A DNA stretch of 7,962 bases from Streptomyces speibonae. GTDB taxonomy: Bacteria; Actinomycetota; Actinomycetes; Streptomycetales; Streptomycetaceae. The position numbers were made by a program, and so were the translations under genes. Positions 1 to 6,600 of this stretch are shown in pieces. The stretch lies in NCBI GenBank assembly GCA_000715605.1, contig KL568524.1, positions 185,715 through 193,676 of the forward strand, written 5' to 3'. Positions within the stretch are counted from its first letter, which is position 1. Each line of letters starts with the position of its first letter. Below the pieces are notes generated by a model, which was not told where the DNA came from, ran no database searches, and worked only from the letters and a program-made list of their open reading frames with translations.

Positions 1-18
1 GATGTGTATAAGAGACAG
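1..18. other. Tn5/Nextera mosaic-end adapter remnant (non-genomic)
   Basis: Bases 1-18 equal the last 18 bases of the 19-bp Tn5 mosaic end used in Nextera libraries. They interrupt a coding sequence (the divIC-like gene reads cleanly down to base 19 and then loses sense) and have a base composition unlike the rest of the window. This is untrimmed adapter at a contig end, not a biological transposon end: there is no transposase and no target duplication. Confidence 0.95.
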
Positions 19-101
19 CGGTAGACCCGGGCGGCGGTCTGCTCGCCGATCAGCCGGATCCTGGTCGCGGTGGAGAAACGGTCCCGGTCCTTCGCCGCCA
101 T
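19..101 (-). CDS. divIC: Septum formation initiator (DivIC/FtsB-like), N-terminal fragment
   Basis: Only the first 27 codons are present; the gene runs off the left edge into adapter sequence. The ATG at 101-99 is preceded on the minus strand by a purine-rich GAGAGGCGGG a few bases upstream. The peptide begins MAAKDRDRFSTATRIRLI and continues GEQTAARVY. From memory this matches the basic cytoplasmic N-terminus of the streptomycete septum formation initiator encoded just downstream of eno. In that family a single membrane helix and an extracytoplasmic coiled coil follow, and the protein acts with FtsL and FtsQ/DivIB at the division septum; none of that part is visible here. The gene follows eno by about 100 bp containing a strong hairpin, so it may have its own promoter or depend on read-through. 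The identification rests on synteny plus a short peptide. Confidence 0.72.
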
Positions 102-132
102 GATCCCGCCTCTCGTTCCACCGTCACACGCG

Positions 133-177
133 CGTACGTCCCCGCACACGGTACGGGACCGAGTACGGGGACGTACG
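133..177 (-). terminator. Probable eno terminator / eno-divIC intergenic hairpin
   Basis: Bases 133-144 and 166-177 form a perfect 12-bp inverted repeat (CGTACGTCCCCG and its complement) with a 21-base loop, itself holding a small CGGT/ACCG hairpin (149-152 with 158-161). It sits about 25 bp after the eno stop codon on the minus strand. There is no U-tract, which is common for streptomycete terminators. It lies about 30 bp before the divIC-like start and could also attenuate read-through. Confidence 0.65.
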
Positions 178-202
178 TACGACGCCGCCTGCGAACGGGC
201 GC

Positions 203-1563
<1,361 letters not shown>

Positions 1564-1606
1564 CGGGCGTTCGGCCACGCTGCCGCCCACCTCATGGACA
1601 GAACCG

Positions 1607-1634
1607 AGCGTAGATTGTTTCCGAACGGAACAAA
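1607..1634 (-). promoter_or_regulatory. Candidate eno promoter with overlapping inverted repeats
   Basis: On the minus strand TTTGTT (1634-1629) and TACGCT (1612-1607) are spaced by 16 bp and would start transcription near base 1600, giving a leader of roughly 110 nt. The -35 side overlaps a perfect TTCCG-AA-CGGAA inverted repeat (1619-1630) and a GGAAC/GTTCC inverted repeat (1627-1642), which could be operator sites. Match to a vegetative-type promoter is moderate only. Confidence 0.35.
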
Positions 1635-1678
1635 GTGGTTCCGGGAAACCGTGACCGGAAAGCGACGCACGCACATGA

Positions 1679-1720
1679 CCCCGCCCCGGTGCGTACGGGG
1701 GAAGACGCACCGGGGCGGGG
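1679..1720 (-). terminator. Strong rpfA terminator hairpin
   Basis: Bases 1679-1694 and 1705-1720 form a perfect 16-bp, almost all G/C inverted repeat around a 10-base loop. It starts about 36 bp after the stop codon of the RpfA-like gene and separates it from the eno promoter region. No U-run follows on the minus strand. Because the stem is symmetric it could stop transcription from either direction. Confidence 0.85.
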
Positions 1721-1756
1721 AGCCCGTGGGGACGGGATGGGACCTGCGGCCTTGCC

Positions 1757-2621
<865 letters not shown>

Positions 2622-2725
2622 ATGACGCGACGACTGTTCCCGTGTCGCCGCCGGCAGGATTCGGCGTGGCGGCAACCGGGGCCCGCGATGGCGAGCGGTC
2701 ACGACCGTAGACACGGATTTCGCGG

Positions 2726-2743
2726 AATATCAAAGACGATCAC
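2726..2743 (-). promoter_or_regulatory. Candidate rpfA promoter region (GTGATCGTCT box and GATATT)
   Basis: The minus strand reads GTGATCGTCT (2743-2734), two bases, then GATATT (2731-2726), a plausible -10 that would place the start near 2719, about 100 nt before the riboswitch. No good -35 is seen at the usual distance. The same ten bases stand three bases before the GATACT -10 candidate of the neighbouring rpfC-like gene. Just upstream, an imperfect hairpin (GGCT..GAGA / TCTC..AGCC, 2770-2744) could be a regulator site. Confidence 0.35.
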
Positions 2744-2816
2744 GGCTTCTGAGACCTATCTCTCACAGCCTTTAAACCGGACATTCAGCGCGAAACGTGA
2801 CGCCAACTGGCCCTCC

Positions 2817-2852
2817 GGCCGGGCGATTTCGGATGCCGCTTTTCGCCCGGTT
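2817..2852 (-). terminator. rpfC-like gene terminator hairpin
   Basis: CCGGGCGA (2819-2826) and TCGCCCGG (2843-2850) form a perfect 8-bp stem, extendable by two G-T pairs, whose loop holds a further CGG-ATG-CCG mini-stem (2830-2838). It lies 34 bp after the stop codon of the rpfC-like gene and upstream of the rpfA promoter region, isolating the two genes. Confidence 0.65.
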
Positions 2853-2885
2853 CGACCGTGCCACCACGCCCCTGACCGGCTGGAT

Positions 2886-3836
2886 CTAGCCCAGGTCGAT
2901 GCCGATGAGCTGAGCGTTCACGGTGTGCAGTGCGCGCCATCCGTCGTCGGCCGCAAGGGAGTCGGTGAGGGACGCCGCGCTGTCGCCGGTGTCCGCTGCC
3001 GAGGAGCCGGTCCCCGCGCTGCCCCAGGCGTCGAGTCCGCGTGCGTGCCGGCCGGACGACTCGGACTCGTCCTCCTCGCCCTCGTCGGCGCTCGCGCCGC
3101 GGTGGCGTCCGGTGCCCTCGTCGCTGTCCGCCGAAGAACGGTCGCTCTGCTCCCCCTTGTCCGTCTTGTCACCGTCGGACGTGGCCGAGGCGGAGGGGGA
3201 GGGGGAGGCGCTGCTGCCCGGGCTCTTGTCGCCGTCCTCGTCACTGCTCGACGGACTGCTCGAAGGGCTGCTCGACGGGGTCGACTTGTCGGGTTCACCC
3301 GATTCGTCACCCGAACCCTCCGGGGTCTCCTTGCCCTTGTCCGTGCCGTACGAATCGGCGGAGGGCGTGTAGGAGGGCGAGGAGGACGTACGGCCCGTTC
3401 CCGACGATCCGGACGACTTCGACGAGCCGGACGTGCCGGTGTCGACGTCGGCCGCGGGCGAGTCCTGGTTCAGACCCGAGAGCAGGCCGCAGGTACGCCA
3501 GGCCCCGACGCCCTGGTCGGCGAGGATCGCCTCGGCCACGGCTATCTGCTGGCCGCGGCTGGCCTGGTCGGCGCTGGGCGCGTAGTCGAGGCCGCCGTAC
3601 TTCTCCCAGTCCTCCTGGGTCAGCTGCAGGCCGCCGTAGTAACCGTTGCCGGAGTTCTGGCTCCACTTGCCACCGCTCTCGCACTCGGCGACGCGGTCCC
3701 AGGTGGAACCGTCGGCCGCGCTGGCGCTGCCGGCCCCGAGGAGCGGGATCGCGATGGCGGAGCCGGTAACTCCGGCTGTGACGAGGAGAGCCGGCGCCTG
3801 GCGGGGGCGACGGTGTCGACCGTTCCCGGAGAGCAT
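2886..3836 (-). CDS. rpfC: Secreted muralytic enzyme RpfC-like with Ser/acidic tail and decayed LysM
   Basis: This is a second Rpf-type peptidoglycan hydrolase, 316 residues, paralogous to the next gene downstream. The signal peptide (1-40, ending SASA) has the same HRRPRQ basic start. The Rpf domain (about 42-117) shows STWDRVAECESGGKW with catalytic Glu53, [12 protein letters not shown], and Cys52/Cys116. Residues 120-285 are low-complexity Ser/Asp/Glu/Pro/Gly, including three PSSS units. The last 35 residues (GDSAASLTDSLAADDGWRAL, then HTVNAQLIGIDLG) align by eye with a LysM domain but stop before the LIxPGQxL end. The ATG at 3836 is chosen because GAAAGG lies about 8 bases upstream and the product then begins like RpfA. 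No riboswitch precedes it. From memory it corresponds to S. coelicolor SCO3098, named RpfC; the letter is less sure than the family. Confidence 0.93.
   Translation of the reverse strand: MLSGNGRHRRPRQAPALLVTAGVTGSAIAIPLLGAGSASAADGSTWDRVAECESGGKWSQNSGNGYYGGLQLTQEDWEKYGGLDYAPSADQASRGQQIAVAEAILADQGVGAWRTCGLLSGLNQDSPAADVDTGTSGSSKSSGSSGTGRTSSSPSYTPSADSYGTDKGKETPEGSGDESGEPDKSTPSSSPSSSPSSSDEDGDKSPGSSASPSPSASATSDGDKTDKGEQSDRSSADSDEGTGRHRGASADEGEEDESESSGRHARGLDAWGSAGTGSSAADTGDSAASLTDSLAADDGWRALHTVNAQLIGIDLG
3244..3279 (-). repeat. Three 12-bp tandem repeats inside the rpfC-like tail
   Basis: On the plus strand ctgctcgacgga, ctgctcgaaggg and ctgctcgacggg follow one another without a gap. In the reading frame they encode repeated PSSS units. 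The unit is a multiple of three, so copy number can change without a frameshift. Confidence 0.85.
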
Positions 3837-3914
3837 GCGGAAACCTTTCACACGACGACAAAGACCGGCGCGGCGATGGAAGCCCGTGACGGAGTGCCGC
3901 ACTTGAGAGGTGAA

Positions 3915-3944
3915 AGTATCCGCAGACGATCACTTGTCACAAGT
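3915..3944 (-). promoter_or_regulatory. Candidate rpfC promoter with palindrome over the -35
   Basis: The minus strand has TTGTGA (3942-3937), 16 bases, then GATACT (3920-3915), a fair match to a vegetative-type promoter, with a predicted start near 3908 and a leader of about 70 nt. A perfect 13-bp palindrome ACTTGT-G-ACAAGT (3944-3932) covers the -35 element, as expected for a repressor operator. The spacer contains the GTGATCGTCT box (3933-3924) also found in front of rpfA. Confidence 0.5.
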
Positions 3945-3973
3945 TAATGCCGCGCAGATCACGTGAAGATCAC
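3928..3973. repeat. Three GATCAC direct repeats and a TCACGTGA palindrome upstream of rpfC
   Basis: GATCAC occurs at 3928-3933, 3957-3962 and 3968-3973 on the plus strand, and TCACGTGA (3959-3966) is a perfect 8-bp palindrome overlapping the middle copy. They lie in and just upstream of the predicted rpfC promoter and may be a regulator-binding cluster. The hexamer is short, so chance is possible. Confidence 0.4.
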
Positions 3974-3989
3974 AGACTTGAGGGTCTGT
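3972..3989 (-). other. ACAGAC/GTCTGT inverted repeat between the P450 and rpfC
   Basis: A perfect 6-bp inverted repeat around a 6-base loop. On the minus strand its first half is part of TGACAGACC, a 9-base sequence that also occurs at the P450 stop codon (4040-4032). It could be a second, weaker terminator stem after the P450 gene or an operator of rpfC. Confidence 0.4.
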
Positions 3990-3999
3990 CATGTTTACG

Positions 4000-4026
4000 C
4001 CGGCCCGCCTCGGGGCAGTGGGCCGG
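4000..4026 (-). terminator. P450 gene terminator hairpin
   Basis: CCGGCCC (4000-4006) and GGGCCGG (4020-4026) form a perfect 7-bp stem, extendable inward by a G-T and a C-G pair, starting 11 bp after the P450 stop codon on the minus strand. It separates the P450 gene from the rpfC promoter region. Confidence 0.6.
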
Positions 4027-4037
4027 AGCCCGGTCTG

Positions 4038-5327
4038 TCACTTTTGCGGGGGAGTGAACTCCACCGGAAGCGTGCGCAGACCGCGCATGATGAGCCCGCC
4101 GCGCCACCGGAGTTCCTCCGGTGCCCCCGCGAGCCGCAGATCGGGCAGCCGGGTCAACAGCGTGGCGAGCGCGGTCTGCCCCTCCAGACGGGCCAGCGGG
4201 GCACCCAGACAGTAGTGGATGCCGTGGCCGTATCCCAGATGCTGGTTGTCACGCCGGCCCAGATCGAGCACATCCGGGTCGGCGAACCGCTCCGGATCCC
4301 GGTCCGCGGCGGCGAGCACGACGAGCACCGGGTCACCCGCGGCGATGCGCTGCCCGCCGATGGTGACCGGTTCGGTGGCGAACCGCCAGGTGGCCAGTTC
4401 CACCGGGCCGTCGTAGCGCAGGAGTTCCTCGACGCCGGTCTCCAGCAGCCCGCGATCCCCTGCGGCGAGCGCCCGCTGCAGGCGCTCGCGCTCGCCGGGG
4501 TGGGTGAGCAGGGCGTAGGTGCCGTTGCCGATCAGGTTCACGGTGGTCTCGAAGCCCGCGAACAGCAGGATGAACGCCATGGCGGCGGCCTCGTTCTCGG
4601 TGAGGTGCTCACCGTGGTCGGAGGCGCGGATCAGACCGGAGATGAGGTCCTCCGCGGGAGCGGGCTCGGCGGGCAGGGCCTCGCGCTTGCGGTGGATCAG
4701 CTCGGCGAGATAGCCGCGCATCTTCTTCACCGACCGGGCGACCCCGCCGCGCGGGCCGCCGCCGTGACGGATCATCATGCCCGCCCAGTCCCGGAAGTCG
4801 TCCTGGTCCTCGCGCGGAACGCCGAGCAGGTCGCAGATGGCGTAGATGGGGAGGGGGAAGGCGAACTCGTGGATGAGGTCGGCGGAGCCCCGGCCGGCGA
4901 AGCGGTCCATGAGTCCGTCGGTGAGCTCCTGCACGCGGGGGGCGAACTCCGCGACGCGGCGCGGGGTGAACGCCTTGCTGACGAGGCGTCGCAGCCGGGT
5001 GTGGTCCGGCGGATCGATGTTCAGCAGATGCGTCATCAGCTCCGCCTGCCGCTCCCCGGGGATGCCGGTCCTGCCCCTGGCGTGGGCCGGCTCGTCGTGG
5101 TGCGCGGGGTTCTTGGACAGGCGGTTGTCGGCGAGGGTCTGCTTGGCGTCGGCGTACCGCGTGACCAGCCAGGCCTCCACTCCGCTGGGCAGCCGGGTCC
5201 GGTGCACGGGGGCGTGCTCGCGCAGCCAGGCATAGGCGGGGTAGGGGTTCGCGGCGAACTCCCAGCTGAACAGCTCGGGGTGCGGACGGTGGCCCTGCGG
5301 GGCGGCGGGACGGGGCTGGTCTGACAT
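4038..5327 (-). CDS. Cytochrome P450, CYP107 family (CYP107U-like)
   Basis: A soluble bacterial class I P450 of 429 residues that uses a ferredoxin and ferredoxin reductase; no such partner is encoded nearby. Motifs in order are the C-helix region NIDPPDHTRLRRLVSKAF (103-120) with the haem-propionate-contacting HTRLRRL, the I-helix oxygen-activation motif AGFETT (257-262), the K-helix ExxR as E301-LL-R304, and the haem loop LGYGHGIHYCLGAPLAR (364-380) with Cys373 as the iron ligand. The usual Phe at the start of the haem loop is Tyr366. The ATG at 5327 has only a weak ribosome site (AGG 9-10 bases upstream). From memory the syntenic S. coelicolor gene is SCO3099, CYP107U1, reported as needed for normal sporulation and antibiotic production, with a substrate not known to me. 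Its place next to two germination-related hydrolases fits a developmental role, but that is inference. Confidence 0.95.
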   Translation of the reverse strand: MSDQPRPAAPQGHRPHPELFSWEFAANPYPAYAWLREHAPVHRTRLPSGVEAWLVTRYADAKQTLADNRLSKNPAHHDEPAHARGRTGIPGERQAELMTHLLNIDPPDHTRLRRLVSKAFTPRRVAEFAPRVQELTDGLMDRFAGRGSADLIHEFAFPLPIYAICDLLGVPREDQDDFRDWAGMMIRHGGGPRGGVARSVKKMRGYLAELIHRKREALPAEPAPAEDLISGLIRASDHGEHLTENEAAAMAFILLFAGFETTVNLIGNGTYALLTHPGERERLQRALAAGDRGLLETGVEELLRYDGPVELATWRFATEPVTIGGQRIAAGDPVLVVLAAADRDPERFADPDVLDLGRRDNQHLGYGHGIHYCLGAPLARLEGQTALATLLTRLPDLRLAGAPEELRWRGGLIMRGLRTLPVEFTPPQK

Positions 5328-5353
5328 GGGCTGAACCTAGAGCTCGGAGGGCT

Positions 5354-5485
5354 GGGAACGTCGGGCGGGCGCGGGTGAGTGAAGGCCGGTCACGCGGTTC
5401 CCCCCGCCCCTGTCCACACGCACGCCGGGGACGCCGGGCGGGTGCGGGTGAGTGCGGGCCGGTCACGCGGTTCCCCGCGCCCCTG
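5354..5485. repeat. Tandem pair of 59-bp intergenic repeats
   Basis: Copies at 5354-5412 and 5427-5485 are identical at 53 of 59 positions and are separated by 14 bases. Each contains the core GGTCACGCGGTTCCCC. On the minus strand copy two folds as GCGCGG-GGAA-CCGCGT (5480-5465), a hairpin with a GNRA-type loop; copy one has a C-to-G change at the stem that weakens it. The core resembles a motif very common in streptomycete intergenic regions (a GGGGCGCGGGGAAC-type sequence). It follows the mazG stop codon and may work as its terminator. Confidence 0.85.
5410..5418 (+). promoter_or_regulatory. Possible variant DnaA box in the repeat spacer
   Basis: CTGTCCACA fits the relaxed streptomycete DnaA-box consensus (Y, Y, G/A/C, TCCACA). 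It spans the end of repeat copy one and the spacer. A single nine-base match is weak evidence. Confidence 0.3.
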
Positions 5486-5531
5486 GGTGTGTCGGACTGG
5501 GCGTGGGGAAGGGGCCAGGGGGCGCCGCCGC

Positions 5532-6527
5532 TCAGTCCGCTGGACCGTCCTCCGTCGCGCGGATCGCGTCGCGGTAGGTCCGGGCCGCCGCTCGCAGCGC
5601 CGCCTCCGGGTCGGTCCCCGCCGCCTCCGCCCGCGCCGCCAGCGCCAGCAGCTCGTAGCCGACCCCCTCCCCCGCCGGCAACGGCACCTCCAGCCCCGCC
5701 GTCCGCGCCCGCGACGCCAGTTTCGCCGCCAGCGCGAGGGCGGGCTGCCCCAACGGCACACCCTCCGTCACCGAGCTGCGCCGCTTCTCCTCCGCCTTGG
5801 TCCGCAGCCAGTGCGCCTTGACGTCCTCCGGCGTCTCCGCCCGCTCCTCACCGAAGACATGCGGGTGGCGGTGGATCAGCTTGGCCACGATGCCGCCCGC
5901 CACGTCGTCGACGGAGAACGGCTCCTCCGGGTGCTCCTCGGCGATGCGGGCGTGGAAGACGACCTGGAGGAGGACATCGCCCAGTTCCTCCCGCAGTTCC
6001 TCCCGGTCCCCCTCCTCGATGGCCTCGACGAGTTCGTACGCCTCCTCGATGCCGTACTTCGCCAGGCCCTTGTGGGTCTGCTGGGACGACCAGGGGCACT
6101 CCGCCCGGATGCGGTCCATGACCTGGACCAGGTCGAGCAGACGGGCACCCGGCAGGTCGTAGGAGGCGGGGAGCAGCTCCAGCTCGGGCATCCGGACCCT
6201 GCCCGTCCCGGCCAGCCGCGCCAGCCCGTCGGTCAGCGCCGGCTCGCCCTCCCCGGTCGCCACGACGACCACCGTCCGCCCGCCCGCGCAGGCGTCGACG
6301 ATCTCCTCGGCGGTCGGCGAGGCCTCCTCGACCGATATCCCCGCCTCCCGCAGATACGGCAGCTGCGGGTGGGTGCCGTCCGCGCACAGCACCCGGTCGG
6401 CCGCGTGCAGGGCCTGCCAGGCAGGCCAGGACAGCAGGCCGGGCGCGACGCGGTGGCTGGTGGTGAGCAGGACGGCACGGCCGGGGCCGCCGTCCTCGGG
6501 GGTCGGTGCGGAGCTGTTTGCGTTCAC
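5532..6527 (-). CDS. mazG: MazG nucleoside triphosphate pyrophosphohydrolase
   Basis: MazG hydrolyses (deoxy)nucleoside triphosphates to monophosphate and pyrophosphate, cleaning the nucleotide pool of damaged or non-canonical nucleotides; in E. coli it also affects ppGpp. The product has 331 residues. Residues 17-120 resemble a shortened tetrapyrrole-methylase/YabN-type domain (VLCADGTHPQLPYL, GEGEPALTDGLARL). The MazG domain (130-225) has ECPWSSQQTHKGLAKYGIEE, metal-binding EExxE as E161-E162 and E165, ExxD as E181-D184, and HPHVFG (221-226). Residues 255-325 match the second E. coli MazG domain only at its ends, with its metal-binding helices missing. The GTG at 6527 is the most upstream start available: an in-frame TAG sits 12 bases before it. 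GGAG is only one base from the GTG, too close for normal pairing, so translation may be leaderless. Two DnaA boxes lie 38-62 bp upstream. Confidence 0.95.
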   Translation of the reverse strand: MNANSSAPTPEDGGPGRAVLLTTSHRVAPGLLSWPAWQALHAADRVLCADGTHPQLPYLREAGISVEEASPTAEEIVDACAGGRTVVVVATGEGEPALTDGLARLAGTGRVRMPELELLPASYDLPGARLLDLVQVMDRIRAECPWSSQQTHKGLAKYGIEEAYELVEAIEEGDREELREELGDVLLQVVFHARIAEEHPEEPFSVDDVAGGIVAKLIHRHPHVFGEERAETPEDVKAHWLRTKAEEKRRSSVTEGVPLGQPALALAAKLASRARTAGLEVPLPAGEGVGYELLALAARAEAAGTDPEAALRAAARTYRDAIRATEDGPAD

Positions 6528-6533
6528 GCTCCG

Positions 6534-6539
6534 AAACTA
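6534..6539 (-). promoter_or_regulatory. Candidate mazG -10 element for a leaderless transcript
   Basis: TAGTTT (6539-6534 on the minus strand) lies 6 bases before the GTG, the distance expected if transcription begins at the start codon. No convincing -35 is present 16-18 bp upstream. Supported mainly by the unusable spacing of the only ribosome site. Confidence 0.3.
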
Positions 6540-6564
6540 GCCCACGCCACCGACGGCTCCCGAG

Positions 6565-6573
6565 TTGTCCACA
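6565..6573 (+). promoter_or_regulatory. DnaA box 1 (TTGTCCACA)
   Basis: A perfect copy of the preferred streptomycete DnaA box, in the 73-bp gap between mazG and the lipoprotein gene, 38 bp upstream of the mazG start. Same orientation as box 2. Confidence 0.7.
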
Positions 6574-6579
6574 GGCGGC

Positions 6580-6588
6580 TTGTCCACA
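6580..6588 (+). promoter_or_regulatory. DnaA box 2 (TTGTCCACA)
   Basis: A second perfect DnaA box, starting 15 bp after the first and in the same orientation; both are followed by GGC, so the direct repeat is 12 bases (TTGTCCACAGGC). Confidence 0.7.
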
Positions 6589-6600
6589 GGCCCGGTCGCG

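Noticed and set aside
1..18. Natural transposon end
   Set aside because: Exact Nextera mosaic-end sequence at the very first base of the window, with no transposase or target duplication.
2744..2770. Crp-like site (TGTGA-N8-TCTCA) upstream of rpfA
   Set aside because: Spacing and second half do not fit the E. coli or the streptomycete Crp consensus well; kept only as an imperfect inverted repeat.
3924..3945. SigE/ECF-type promoter reading (AAC ... CGTCT) for rpfC
   Set aside because: Spacer is short and the equivalent -35 is absent at rpfA even though the CGTCT is shared; the TTGTGA-16-GATACT reading fits better.
3837..3960. A second riboswitch before the rpfC-like gene
   Set aside because: The leader is only about 70 nt and lacks every conserved block of the ydaO aptamer.
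3963..5324. Long plus-strand open frame of about 450 codons opposite the P450 gene
   Set aside because: Mirror of a GC-rich gene in an antisense frame; the minus strand has all P450 motifs and the plus-strand product is low-complexity Gly/Val/Arg/Glu.
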